A stretch of 64,000 bases of DNA, taken from Haloarcula sp. DT43. Lineage in GTDB: Archaea; Halobacteriota; Halobacteria; Halobacteriales; Haloarculaceae. The notes beneath the pieces were generated by a model. It saw only the letters and a program-made list of their open reading frames with translations, was not told the origin of the DNA and searched no databases. Position numbers and translations under genes: made by a program. Below are positions 28,403 through 36,419 of the stretch, piece by piece. The stretch spans positions 434,001 to 498,000 of the forward strand of contig NZ_JAYMGZ010000001.1 of the NCBI RefSeq assembly GCF_037078405.1. Direction: 5' to 3'. Position 1 is the first letter of the stretch. Each line of letters starts with the position of its first letter.

Positions 28403-28932
28403 GCGACTCGACCGACGAGGTACGGTCCTACACAGTTCGGCTGGAACTGGTCGACGAACCGGGCGAACTGCTGCGGGCGCTCGAACCCATCGCCGACAAC
28501 GGCGGGAACCTCCTCTCTATCTTCCACGAGCGGGGGAACGTGACCCCGCGGGGCCACATCCCCGTGGAGGTCGACCTGGAGGCGACCCCCGAGCGGTTCG
28601 ACGGCATCGTCGACGCACTCCGGGACGCCGGCATCAACGTCATCCAGGCCGGGGCCGAGCAGTACAGCGAGGCGCTGACGGTCATCCTCACCGGCCACCT
28701 CGTCAACACTGACCTCTCCGATACGCTCTCGCGGATTCACGAGTCCACTGACGCCACCGTGACCGACCTCTCGCTGTCGGCACCGGCGGGGACCGACGAC
28801 ACCTCCAGCGCACGTATCCGACTGGCGACCGAGGAGGGCGCGGTCGACGAGACGATGCGTTCGGTCCGCACCGTCGCCGACGAGAAGTCGCTACAGGTCA
28901 TCGAGCCACTCGCTGCTGGGGGTGAGGCATGA
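28399..28932 (+). CDS. ACT-domain regulatory protein of the homoserine pathway
   Basis: A 177-residue protein with two ACT-like modules: one near residues 8-85 (YTVRLELVDEPGELLRALEPIADNGG, then GHIPVEVDLEATPERFDGIV) and one near 90-165. ACT domains bind amino acids and control metabolic enzymes. Its stop overlaps the homoserine dehydrogenase start as ATGA, so it is probably an allosteric partner that senses threonine or a related amino acid; the ligand is inferred from context. Confidence 0.85.
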   Translation: MSDSTDEVRSYTVRLELVDEPGELLRALEPIADNGGNLLSIFHERGNVTPRGHIPVEVDLEATPERFDGIVDALRDAGINVIQAGAEQYSEALTVILTGHLVNTDLSDTLSRIHESTDATVTDLSLSAPAGTDDTSSARIRLATEEGAVDETMRSVRTVADEKSLQVIEPLAAGGEA

Positions 28933-29873
28933 GACTCGCTGTCGTCGGGGCCGGCGCGGTCGGGTCCAGCGTCGTCGAACTCGCGGGCGACCACGGCCAC
29001 TCGGTCACCGCGTTCGCCGACTCCAGCAGCGCCGTCGTCGACGCCGACGGCATCGACGCCGCCGAGGCGCTCGACCGGAAGCGGACCGACGGCGTCGTCG
29101 GCAGCGGCGCGCCCGAGGACGCGCTGGCCGCCGAGTACGACGTCCTCGTCGAGGCGACGCCGACGACGCTGGGTGACGCCGAACCCGGCTTCGGCCACGT
29201 CCGGGCCGCGCTCGAACGGGACCGCCACGCCGTGCTGGCGAACAAGGGCCCGGTCGCCGAACGCTACGCCGACGTTCGGGCGCTGGAGCGGGACAGCGAG
29301 GGGACCGTGCTGTTCGAGGCCACCGTCGGCGGCGCGATGCCGGTGCTCTCGACTATCGCCGACTTCGACCCGAGCCACATCACCGCCGTCCGTGGGGTGC
29401 TCAACGGCACCGCGAACTTCATCCTCTCGCGGATGGCGACCGAGGGGCTCGACTACGAGCACGTCCTCGCGGAGGCCCAGGACCTCGGGGTCGCCGAGGC
29501 CGACCCGACGTTCGACGTGGACGGCACCGACGCCGCGCTGAAAGGCGTCATCATCGCGAACGTCCTGTCCGACGACGGGACGGAGTACACCCTCGACGAC
29601 GCCGAGGTCGAGGGGATTCAGGAGATATCCGGCAGCGCCCTCGAACTCGCGCGGGCCGACGGCCGGACCGTCCGGCTCATCGCCGAAGTGGTCGGCGGGT
29701 CGGTCCGCGTCGGCCCCCGGCTCGTCCCGGACAACGCGCCGCTGGCCGTCTCCGGGACCCGGAACATCGCCCAGCTGGAGACCGAACACGCCGGCCAGCT
29801 CAACATCTCCGGGCGCGGCGCGGGCGGCCCGGAGACGGCAAGCGCAGTCCTCGCCGACGTCGGCCGGCTGTAA
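28929..29873 (+). CDS. hom: homoserine dehydrogenase
   Basis: A 314-residue NAD(P)-dependent enzyme that reduces aspartate semialdehyde to homoserine, the branch to Thr and Met. The N-terminal Rossmann fold reads RLAVVGAGAVGSSVVELAG, and the catalytic domain has ANKGPVA, TVGGAMPVL, GVLNGTANFILSRM and EAQDLGVAEADPTFDVDGTDAA, with the expected Lys and Glu/Asp residues. It lacks the C-terminal ACT domain of longer versions, which is supplied by the coupled upstream gene. Confidence 0.95.
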   Translation: MRLAVVGAGAVGSSVVELAGDHGHSVTAFADSSSAVVDADGIDAAEALDRKRTDGVVGSGAPEDALAAEYDVLVEATPTTLGDAEPGFGHVRAALERDRHAVLANKGPVAERYADVRALERDSEGTVLFEATVGGAMPVLSTIADFDPSHITAVRGVLNGTANFILSRMATEGLDYEHVLAEAQDLGVAEADPTFDVDGTDAALKGVIIANVLSDDGTEYTLDDAEVEGIQEISGSALELARADGRTVRLIAEVVGGSVRVGPRLVPDNAPLAVSGTRNIAQLETEHAGQLNISGRGAGGPETASAVLADVGRL

Positions 29874-30036
29874 CGGGTCGCGCCCGGCGCACCGCTCTTT
29901 TTCCGCACTCGCCTCGGCAGTTTGGGCCCCTACAGCGTGAGTGCCAGACACCACGCTATCCGGTACCATATTACCATGGCATGGAGTGCCGAATCGCAAG
30001 AAAGCGACGGCCTGACGCTTACACGCTTTCGAAATC

Positions 30037-30061
30037 GTTTTATGAACCACCAGCTAATAAA
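30037..30061 (+). promoter_or_regulatory. TATA-like region of the aEF-1A/rps10 operon
   Basis: Two AT-rich candidates, GTTTTATG (30037-30044) and CTAATAAA (30054-30061), lie 35-59 bp before the aEF-1A ATG at 30096. Either predicts a short leader. The 220-bp gap back to hom contains no other feature that I can support apart from a T-rich run after hom (CTCTTTTTCC). Confidence 0.45.
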
Positions 30062-30095
30062 CCCGATACAGCGCCTCTGCGCGTGAGAGATAACA

Positions 30096-31361
30096 ATGAG
30101 CGACGAACAACACCAGAACCTGGCCATCATCGGCCACGTCGACCACGGGAAGAGCACGCTCGTCGGCCGACTCCTGTACGAGACAGGGTCGGTACCGGAG
30201 CACGTCATCGAACAGCACAAGGAAGAAGCCGAGGAGAAGGGCAAGGGCGGCTTCGAGTTCGCCTACGTCATGGACAACCTCGCCGAAGAGCGTGAGCGCG
30301 GTGTCACCATCGACATCGCCCACCAGGAGTTCAGCACCGACGCCTACGACTTCACCATCGTGGACTGTCCTGGTCACCGCGACTTCGTGAAGAACATGAT
30401 TACCGGCGCGTCCCAGGCTGACAACGCCGTCCTAGTCGTCGCCGCCGACGACGGCGTCCAGCCGCAGACCCAGGAGCACGTGTTCCTGGCCCGCACCCTG
30501 GGCATCGGTGAACTCATCGTCGCCGTCAACAAGATGGACCTCGTCGACTACGGCGAGTCCGAGTACAAGCAGGTCGTCGAAGAGGTCAAGGACCTCCTCA
30601 CGCAGGTCCGCTTCGACTCCGAGAACGCGAAGTTCATCCCCGTCTCCGCCTTCGAGGGCGACAACATCGCCGAAGAGTCCGAGCACACGGGCTGGTACGA
30701 CGGCGAAATCCTGCTCGAAGCGCTCAACGAACTGCCGGCTCCGGAGCCGCCGACGGACGCGCCGCTCCGACTGCCGATTCAGGACGTCTACACCATCTCC
30801 GGCATCGGGACGGTCCCGGTCGGCCGCGTCGAGACCGGTGTCCTCAACACGGGCGACAACGTCAGCTTCCAGCCCTCGGACGTCTCCGGCGAAGTCAAGA
30901 CCGTCGAGATGCACCACGAGGAAGTCCCGAAGGCCGAGCCCGGTGACAACGTCGGGTTCAACGTCCGCGGCGTCGGCAAGGACGACATCCGACGCGGCGA
31001 CGTCTGTGGTCCGGCCGACGACCCGCCGTCCGTCGCCGAGACCTTCCAGGCCCAGATCGTCGTGATGCAGCACCCGTCCGTCATCACGGAAGGGTACACC
31101 CCGGTCTTCCACGCTCACACGGCACAGGTCGCCTGTACCGTCGAGTCCATCGACAAGAAGATCGACCCGTCCTCCGGCGAGGTCGCCGAGGAGAACCCCG
31201 ACTTCATCCAGAACGGGGACGCCGCCGTCGTCACGGTCCGACCCCAGAAGCCGCTCAGCATCGAGCCGTCCTCCGAGATTCCGGAGCTGGGCTCGTTCGC
31301 TATCCGCGACATGGGTCAGACCATCGCCGCCGGCAAAGTCCTCAGCGTCAACGAGCGATAA
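30096..31361 (+). CDS. tuf: translation elongation factor 1-alpha (aEF-1A)
   Basis: The 421-residue GTPase that delivers aminoacyl-tRNA to the ribosome. G1 is [10 protein letters not shown] (residues 13-22), the effector region is [13 protein letters not shown]3 is DCPGHRDF, G4 is NKMD and G5 lies in VSAFEG. The C-terminal beta-barrels end with [18 protein letters not shown]. It is followed after three bases by rps10, a pairing conserved across archaea. Confidence 0.98.
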   Translation: MSDEQHQNLAIIGHVDHGKSTLVGRLLYETGSVPEHVIEQHKEEAEEKGKGGFEFAYVMDNLAEERERGVTIDIAHQEFSTDAYDFTIVDCPGHRDFVKNMITGASQADNAVLVVAADDGVQPQTQEHVFLARTLGIGELIVAVNKMDLVDYGESEYKQVVEEVKDLLTQVRFDSENAKFIPVSAFEGDNIAEESEHTGWYDGEILLEALNELPAPEPPTDAPLRLPIQDVYTISGIGTVPVGRVETGVLNTGDNVSFQPSDVSGEVKTVEMHHEEVPKAEPGDNVGFNVRGVGKDDIRRGDVCGPADDPPSVAETFQAQIVVMQHPSVITEGYTPVFHAHTAQVACTVESIDKKIDPSSGEVAEENPDFIQNGDAAVVTVRPQKPLSIEPSSEIPELGSFAIRDMGQTIAAGKVLSVNER

Positions 31362-31364
31362 CGT

Positions 31365-31676
31365 ATGTCCCAGCAGGCACGCGTTCGGCTCGCGGGCACA
31401 AGCCCCGAGGACCTCGACGACATCTGCGCCGACGTGCGGGAGATCGCGAACAAGACCGGCGTCGAACTCTCCGGTCCGGTTCCGCTCCCCACCAAGACGC
31501 TGGAGGTTCCCACCCGCAAGTCCCCCGACGGTGAGGGGACCGCGACGTGGGAACACTGGGAGATGCGCGTCCACAAGCGGCTCATCGATATCGACGCCGA
31601 CGAACGGGCACTGCGCCAGCTGATGCGCATCCAGGTTCCCAACGACGTCTCCATCGAGATCGTCCTCGAGGACTGA
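31365..31676 (+). CDS. rps10: 30S ribosomal protein S10 (uS10)
   Basis: A 103-residue protein starting [20 protein letters not shown]. The conserved elements are [20 protein letters not shown] and the helix-strand [19 protein letters not shown]. The last gene of the aEF-1A transcript; two triloop hairpins follow its stop directly. Length agrees with the archaeal family. Confidence 0.97.
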   Translation: MSQQARVRLAGTSPEDLDDICADVREIANKTGVELSGPVPLPTKTLEVPTRKSPDGEGTATWEHWEMRVHKRLIDIDADERALRQLMRIQVPNDVSIEIVLED

Positions 31677-31706
31677 CCCCTCCGGGGGCTGTCGCTTCGC
31701 GACAGC
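31677..31706 (+). terminator. paired hairpins after rps10
   Basis: CCCC-TCC-GGGG (31677-31687) is followed by GCTGTCGC (31688-31695), loop TTC, GCGACAGC (31699-31706), an eight-base perfect stem. The first begins at the base after the rps10 stop. They resemble the three-base-loop hairpins after EF-2. Confidence 0.5.
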
Positions 31707-31780
31707 GTCGGTGTGTCACCCGTCCGAACCGCTGGCCGGGACAGTGTGAATCGCTATCGAAGGCCGCTCTCACGCGCAGG

Positions 31781-31790
31781 GTTTTTATAA
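31781..31790 (+). promoter_or_regulatory. TATA-like box of tRNA-Ala
   Basis: GTTTTTATAA lies 27-36 bp before the tRNA 5' end at 31817, a strong box for this genome. Confidence 0.65.
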
Positions 31791-31816
31791 CTCCGCGTTC
31801 GAGTGGCAGACCACGC

Positions 31817-31888
31817 GGGCTCGTAGATCAGTGGCAGATCGCTTCCTTCGCAAGGAAGAGGCCCCGGGTTCAAATCCCGGCGAGTCCA
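31817..31888 (+). tRNA. tRNA-Ala (anticodon CGC)
   Basis: The acceptor stem GGGCTCG pairs with CGAGTCC and includes the G3:U70 wobble pair that is the alanine identity element. The anticodon arm CTTCC-TTCGCAA-GGAAG gives CGC. The T-arm CCGGGTTCAAATCCCGG is canonical and the discriminator is A. No intron and no encoded CCA. Confidence 0.97.
31872..31887 (+). repeat. tRNA-Ala 3'-end block, possible attachment site (left)
   Basis: These 16 bases end at the 3' acceptor strand of the tRNA. They match 33496-33511 at 14 of 16 positions, including the last ten bases CGGCGAGTCC exactly. The two copies bracket the lower-GC islet. Confidence 0.4.
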
Positions 31889-32423
31889 TCTGAAATTACC
31901 CTTCTTTCGAGGGTCTACGGTTTTCCTGTCTCTCACTCTGAGACGGTAAAGTTCGACTCGCCAGCCCCGGAACTATCACCTCGTCTGTCGAGAGTCCATG
32001 ACCGTTCGGGAGCCGCCCGCTCACCGTCTGGCAAATCGCGGAATGACCCGGATTCGGTTCCAGTCCGGGATGCTGGCACTGGCTCATGAGACGCTCATCG
32101 GCCGACTTGACGGCAACCGCGATTTCGGGGTTGACCCGCATCGGGACCCACTCGAAGCACAGTTTCGGAGCGTTTCGAGTGAAGCCCGGCACTCCAGATG
32201 ACCATAACAAAGAGAGAACAGTCGGAGTCGGGGTGCTGACGAACGAAGGATGGCCGACAAGGATTCCACAGTTCCCAGTCAGGTAAATTGAACAAATCGA
32301 GCACAACCGAATGACCAATAGCCGGCTCAGTCAAGGATCCCAAGGCCACCGTACGCGACATGGTTCGTGGCAGTGACTAATCTGGTAACAATCTATTTCT
32401 AGACATGCGCTCCAACTCGTCAT
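31889..32423. other. 535-bp non-coding, lower-GC stretch after tRNA-Ala
   Basis: No convincing gene. Short open frames on both strands lack coding character and have no promoter. An inverted repeat CCCGGA (32047-32052) / TCCGGG (32064-32069) encloses TTCGGTTCCAG and resembles a tRNA T-arm. Base composition drops toward 32400 compared with the genes on either side. It may be the non-coding part of an integrated element. Confidence 0.5.
32392..32399 (+). promoter_or_regulatory. TATA-like box of the 309-residue unknown protein
   Basis: CTATTTCT lies 25-32 bp before the ATG at 32424, within an AT-rich stretch, so the gene probably has its own leaderless promoter. Confidence 0.45.
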
Positions 32424-33353
32424 ATGTGGCTTGGTACCAGAGAACACATTGACGACCGTGCACCACTACGCACCTTGGATAAGACGTTCCCTGACTCATC
32501 GGCCTTTCAGAAAGCAGAGCCCCTTACGGTCAAAGTTCGGGGGGTCATGGCGAAGGAAAAACTCGACTTACTGTCTGACAACGACCTGATGGTCGCAACG
32601 AAGACGCAGTTCGGTAATGAACCGCCAGTCCAGCGTCTCCACTACTTCGCCCACAACGTCGAACCAGGTTGGGAAGGAGAGTTTTTCCACAGGACGATGC
32701 TGTCGGTCCGGGACCTCACCGACTCGTTACTGTCCCTCCGCGTACAGGTGTACGATATCGACGGCATCGACCCGAAGTACATCAAAACTGTCGGGGAACT
32801 TGCCCCCAAAGCCGCCGTGATGTTTCCGATCATCTCTCCGTACGCCGCATTGGCTGGACTCGCCGGCCCTCCGCTTGCTGCGCTCGTCAATAACATCGAC
32901 AATCACGAACCGATCGTCGACGAACGTGTCAACCTTGAGATGGCCGAATCGGGGACCGCCCGGAATCTGTTGCAGCCGGGCTACTTCGTCTGTTTCGACG
33001 GTCAGTCGCCGGCCAACCCGCACCTCAGATCCGATCTTCGGGTAACAGACGGGAATGGCGACGTCGTCGACCGGAACTACGCAGTTCTGGAAGTCAGTCG
33101 GAACCATCAGCAACGGCGCGAGTTCGAGATCAACTACAAGATCGCCAAACTCCTGGGGGAATTAGGTGGAAAGGGACAGACCACTCGTGATCCGATCCAC
33201 TACCTCGGTCCGACTCTCGAGGGGTACGACGCCTTCCGGAAACTACAGCGCGTGCAGGAACTGGAGGCGAAAGATGACCTGACAGACGCCGAGGCAAACC
33301 TGCTGACCGAACTGAAAGAGATCGAATCGATCAAGCCGTTCCTCACTGACTGA
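32424..33353 (+). CDS. unknown protein in a tRNA-Ala islet
   Basis: A 309-residue protein that I do not recognise. Residues 31-115 look like a beta-rich domain (AEPLTVKVRGV, EGEFFHRTMLSVRDLTDSLL, LRVQVYDID). Residues 129-156 form a hydrophobic, glycine/alanine-rich segment (KAAVMFPIISPYAALAG) that could be buried, amphipathic or membrane-active. A second beta-rich part has NLLQPGYFVCFDGQ and YAVLEVSRNHQQRREFEINY; the last 45 residues are helical and charged. No signal peptide. Codon use is less GC-biased than in neighbouring genes, suggesting transfer. It stands alone between tRNA-Ala and engB. Confidence 0.75.
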   Translation: MWLGTREHIDDRAPLRTLDKTFPDSSAFQKAEPLTVKVRGVMAKEKLDLLSDNDLMVATKTQFGNEPPVQRLHYFAHNVEPGWEGEFFHRTMLSVRDLTDSLLSLRVQVYDIDGIDPKYIKTVGELAPKAAVMFPIISPYAALAGLAGPPLAALVNNIDNHEPIVDERVNLEMAESGTARNLLQPGYFVCFDGQSPANPHLRSDLRVTDGNGDVVDRNYAVLEVSRNHQQRREFEINYKIAKLLGELGGKGQTTRDPIHYLGPTLEGYDAFRKLQRVQELEAKDDLTDAEANLLTELKEIESIKPFLTD

Positions 33354-33495
33354 CGAGGACATCCCGACGACGGTGAGGCGTTCACTCCTCTCGACGCGTC
33401 GCCCTCGTAGACACGCACCACGAAGCCGTGCAAAGGAACTTAGAAACACACCTCAAACCGTCGGAGGCGACGAGTACGGCGAGTCAGACAGTCAG

Positions 33496-33511
33496 AACTC
33501 TCGGCGAGTCC
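33496..33511 (+). repeat. copy of the tRNA-Ala 3' end, possible attachment site (right)
   Basis: Matches the tRNA-Ala end (31872-31887) at 14 of 16 bases, same orientation, with CGGCGAGTCC exact at 33502-33511. A shorter copy, CGGCGAGTC, lies at 33477-33485. Together with the tRNA it would bound an element of about 1.6 kb. Confidence 0.4.
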
Positions 33512-33539
33512 TTCGCAACACGCACGCTCTCTTGCCGTC

Positions 33540-33550
33540 TGTTTTTAAGG
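33540..33550 (+). promoter_or_regulatory. orphan TATA-like box
   Basis: TGTTTTTAAGG on the plus strand is as good as the boxes used by real genes here, but no plus-strand gene follows: engB is antisense. It may drive a short RNA, be a remnant, or be chance. Confidence 0.25.
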
Positions 33551-33605
33551 GCACACTCTCTCGGAGAAGCGGTAGTGAGTCGGCTGTCTCCGACCAGGGT
33601 CGTGG

Positions 33606-34223
33606 TCAGAAGAACTGGAACAGGTCGTCGCGCTCGGCCTCGTGGAGGTGGTGCCGAACGGCCTCGTTCAGTGGCTCGATGGAGCCGCGTTTCGCGCTGA
33701 TGGGGGCGATGGTCTCCTGCCACTGCTGCCACGGCGGGTGCAGTCCGAGCCGGTCACAGAGGTCGTTCAGGCGCTCGTCCCTGTCGTCGACCTTGTCCAT
33801 CTTGTTGACGGCGACGACCGGTTCGACGCCGACCTCACGGAGAAAGTGGAACATCTCGACGTCGTGTGGAATCTCGTCCGGGCCGGAGTGGCGGTCGATG
33901 ATGTCGATGACGGACTTGCCGTCGACGACGAGGATGCCGACGAGAATCTTGTCGGCGTTGGCCTCGACGTACTGGACCACGTCGGTCTTGATTTCCTCGC
34001 GGACGTCCTCGGGAACGCCTTTCATGAACCCGAAGCCGGGGAGGTCACTGATGACGAAGTCGGCGCTGGCCCAGTCGAAGTGGTTGGGCGAGCGGGTGAC
34101 GCCGGGTCGCTGGCCCGTATCGAAGGTGTGGCCCGTTATCTCGCGCATCAACGTCGACTTCCCGACGTTGGACCGGCCGACGAGCACCACCTCGGCGTCC
34201 CGGTCCGGTCGTGACTCGAACAT
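33606..34223 (-). CDS. engB: GTP-binding protein EngB (YihA/YsxC family)
   Basis: A 205-residue TRAFAC GTPase. G1 is [11 protein letters not shown] (about residues 16-26), G2 includes RPGVTRSP, G3 is DLPGFGFM, G4 is NKMD and G5 lies near APISAKRG. In bacteria the family helps assemble the large ribosomal subunit; the archaeal role is presumed similar. The start [13 protein letters not shown] at 34223 fits the family. It is divergent from the DUF389 gene, with hairpins in the gap. Confidence 0.93.
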   Translation of the reverse strand: MFESRPDRDAEVVLVGRSNVGKSTLMREITGHTFDTGQRPGVTRSPNHFDWASADFVISDLPGFGFMKGVPEDVREEIKTDVVQYVEANADKILVGILVVDGKSVIDIIDRHSGPDEIPHDVEMFHFLREVGVEPVVAVNKMDKVDDRDERLNDLCDRLGLHPPWQQWQETIAPISAKRGSIEPLNEAVRHHLHEAERDDLFQFF

Positions 34224-34280
34224 ATCCCCCGTACTCCGCCGCCGGGGAAAAGCGCGTCTGTTTCGCGGGACAGTCCGGCG

Positions 34281-34310
34281 GAGCGGCTTCGCCGCTCGGC
34301 CCTCGGGGCC
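34281..34310. repeat. two adjacent triloop hairpins between engB and DUF389 genes
   Basis: GAGCGGC-TTC-GCCGCTC (34281-34297) and GGCCC-TCG-GGGCC (34298-34310) abut without a gap; both are perfect stems with three-base loops. They lie in a divergent promoter region rather than after genes, so a pure terminator role does not explain them. Confidence 0.5.
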
Positions 34311-34323
34311 CGCCGACTAGCCG

Positions 34324-34333
34324 CTTTTTTATC
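34324..34333 (+). promoter_or_regulatory. TATA-like box of the DUF389 gene
   Basis: CTTTTTTATC lies 23-32 bp before the GTG start at 34356, supporting that unusual start codon and a leaderless transcript. Confidence 0.6.
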
Positions 34334-34355
34334 GCCGCGGGCCCCACCCGGAGCC

Positions 34356-35636
34356 GTGCGGCTGGTACAGCTACTGATTCCGACCGGGAAGCGCGACGCC
34401 GTCCTGGGCGTGTTGGCCGACGAGGGCATCGACTACGTGCTCACGGACGAGACGAGCGGGCGGGAGTACACCGCCGTCGTTACCTTCCCGGTTCCGACGA
34501 ACGCGCTCGAACCAGTCCTCGAGGAGCTGCGGAGCGTCGGCATCGACGACGACGGCTACACCGTCGTCGTGGACGCGAACACCGTCATCTCCAGCCAGTT
34601 CGACGAACTGGAGGAGACCTACGCCGAGGAGGAAGACGAGGACCGCATCGCGCGGGAGGAACTCACCTCGAAGGCGAAGGACCTCGCCCCGTCACTGTCG
34701 AACTACGCGCTGATGACCGTCATCAGCGCGATTATCGCGACCGCGGGGCTCCTGCTCGACTCCCCGGCGGTCGTCGTCGGCTCGATGGTCATCGCCCCGC
34801 TCATCGGGCCGGCGATGACTGCCAACGTCGGGACCGTCGTCGACGACCACGAGATGTTCGTCCGCGGCGTCAAACTCCAGGCCGTCGGGCTCGGACTCGC
34901 CGTCACGAGCGCGACGGCGTTCGCCCTGCTCGTCCGGTACGCCAACGTCATCCCGCCGCTCGCCGACGTGACCGCGGTCGGGCAGATACGCGAGCGGGTC
35001 GCCCCCGACTTCCTCTCGCTGGTCGTCGCGCTCGGTGCCGGCGCGGCCGGCGTCGTCAGCCTCACGAGCGGCGTCTCGACGGCGCTGGTCGGCGTCATGA
35101 TCGCCGTCGCGCTCATCCCGCCGGCGGCGACGGTCGGCATCGGCATCGCCTGGGGCCAGCCGCTCGTCAGCCTCGGCTCCGCCGTGCTCCTGCTCGTGAA
35201 CGTGCTCTCTATCAACCTCGCGGTGCTGGTCGGGCTCTGGTACCAGGGCTACCGCCCGGAACACTGGTTCCGGGAGAGCGACGCCCGGTCGGCGACGGTC
35301 AAACGCATCGGCGTCCTCGCCCTGTCGATACTCGTCCTCTCGGCGTTCCTCGGTGGGGTGACCTTGGACTCCTACCAGCGAGCGGCGACGGAGTCCGACA
35401 TCCGGGAGGGCATCGAGGGGAACGTCGACCCGCCGGCCCGCGTGTTGTCGGTGGAGGTCGAATCGACGAACACCGCGATTTTCCAGCAGCCCCGCCGCGT
35501 CGTCGTCACCGTCGGCCTGCCGCCGGACGCACAGCGGCCGCCGCTGGTCGACCGACTCGACGCCGTGGCCGACGAGGCCGCCGGCCGCGACGTCGTGACC
35601 GAGGTCCACTACGTCACCGTCGAACGGAGCGGCTGA
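34356..35636 (+). CDS. DUF389 (TIGR00341-type) membrane protein
   Basis: A 426-residue protein with GTG start (TATA box at the right distance). Residues 1-110 are a soluble domain (RLVQLLIPTGKRDAVLGVLA), followed by a charged linker and about six membrane helices carrying family motifs ALMTVISAIIATAGLLLDSP, VGSMVIAPLIGPAMTANVG, GVMIAVALIPPAATVGIGIA and LLLVNVLSINLAVL. The C-terminal 90 residues are again soluble. The family is widespread in archaea and bacteria; function unknown. Confidence 0.9.
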   Translation: MRLVQLLIPTGKRDAVLGVLADEGIDYVLTDETSGREYTAVVTFPVPTNALEPVLEELRSVGIDDDGYTVVVDANTVISSQFDELEETYAEEEDEDRIAREELTSKAKDLAPSLSNYALMTVISAIIATAGLLLDSPAVVVGSMVIAPLIGPAMTANVGTVVDDHEMFVRGVKLQAVGLGLAVTSATAFALLVRYANVIPPLADVTAVGQIRERVAPDFLSLVVALGAGAAGVVSLTSGVSTALVGVMIAVALIPPAATVGIGIAWGQPLVSLGSAVLLLVNVLSINLAVLVGLWYQGYRPEHWFRESDARSATVKRIGVLALSILVLSAFLGGVTLDSYQRAATESDIREGIEGNVDPPARVLSVEVESTNTAIFQQPRRVVVTVGLPPDAQRPPLVDRLDAVADEAAGRDVVTEVHYVTVERSG

Positions 35637-35666
35637 CGTTCAAAACCGGCTTTGACCCTCCGACGA

Positions 35667-35676
35667 GCTAAATACC
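35667..35676 (+). promoter_or_regulatory. TATA-like box of the SIMPL gene
   Basis: GCTAAATACC lies 22-31 bp before the ATG at 35698, consistent with leaderless transcription. Confidence 0.5.
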
Positions 35677-35697
35677 GCCGGGTGCGTTCCGGACGAT

Positions 35698-36408
35698 ATG
35701 GCATCACGACCACTCGCAATCGCTGGCGTACTGGCACTGCTCGTCGCCGGCGGCGTCGGGTTCGCACTCGCGGACACCGGAGCCGTCGCCCCGTCGACGA
35801 ACTCGACCGTGAGCGTCAACGCCGACGCGACCGTCGAACGCGCGCCCGACCGTGCGACCGTCACCGTGGCCGCCGTCGGCCGCGGAGAGACGGCCGAGGC
35901 GGCGCGTAACAACCTCAGCGGCGACGCAGACGCCATCACGTCCGCGCTGGAAGACGAGGGCGCGAGCGTGACCTCCTCGCGGTTCCAGATACGCCCCGAG
36001 TACGAGACGAATCGCGAGGGCCGCGAACAGGTCGGCTACGTGGCGATTCACACCGTCGAGGCCGAGACGAGCGACGTCACGACCGCCGGGGCGCTCATCG
36101 ACGCCGCGGTCGACGCCGGCGCGGACCGCGTCGAGGGCGTGCGCTACTCGCTGAGCGAGGACACGAGACAGGACGCCCGCGAGGAAGCGCTGACGACCGC
36201 CATGGACAACGCCCGGACGGACGCTGAAGTCGTCGCCGCTGCCGAGGGACGGTCCGTGGGCGACGCCGTCACGATTCAGACCAGCAACCACGGCCGCCCC
36301 GTCGTGTACGCGGAAGCGATGGCCGCCGACGCCGGCGGGCGGACGACCATCGAACCCGGACAGGTCACCGTCGACGCCTCCGTCAGCGTCACCTACGAGC
36401 TAGAGTAG
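35698..36408 (+). CDS. SIMPL (DUF541) domain protein, exported or membrane-anchored
   Basis: A 236-residue protein. An N-terminal hydrophobic helix (PLAIAGVLALLVAGGVGFAL, about residues 5-24) serves as signal or anchor. The rest is the SIMPL/YggE-type repeat fold: TVSVNADATVERAPDRATVTV, then RNNLSGDADAITSALEDEG, VGYVAIHTVEAETSDVTTAG and DARTDAEVVAAAEGRSVGDA-like helix near 175-195, and a final strand VTVDASVSVTYELE. Family members act in envelope stress in bacteria; role here unknown. Confidence 0.9.
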   Translation: MASRPLAIAGVLALLVAGGVGFALADTGAVAPSTNSTVSVNADATVERAPDRATVTVAAVGRGETAEAARNNLSGDADAITSALEDEGASVTSSRFQIRPEYETNREGREQVGYVAIHTVEAETSDVTTAGALIDAAVDAGADRVEGVRYSLSEDTRQDAREEALTTAMDNARTDAEVVAAAEGRSVGDAVTIQTSNHGRPVVYAEAMAADAGGRTTIEPGQVTVDASVSVTYELE

Positions 36409-36419
36409 GCCGTTCTTGC

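Noticed and set aside
31547-32318. Open frames across tRNA-Ala and the following non-coding stretch
   Set aside because: They read through the tRNA and rps10 in the wrong frame; no start signal or family similarity.
34211-35671. 486-codon plus-strand frame overlapping the DUF389 gene
   Set aside because: Arg/Gly/His-rich shadow; the DUF389 frame has clear membrane helices and family motifs.
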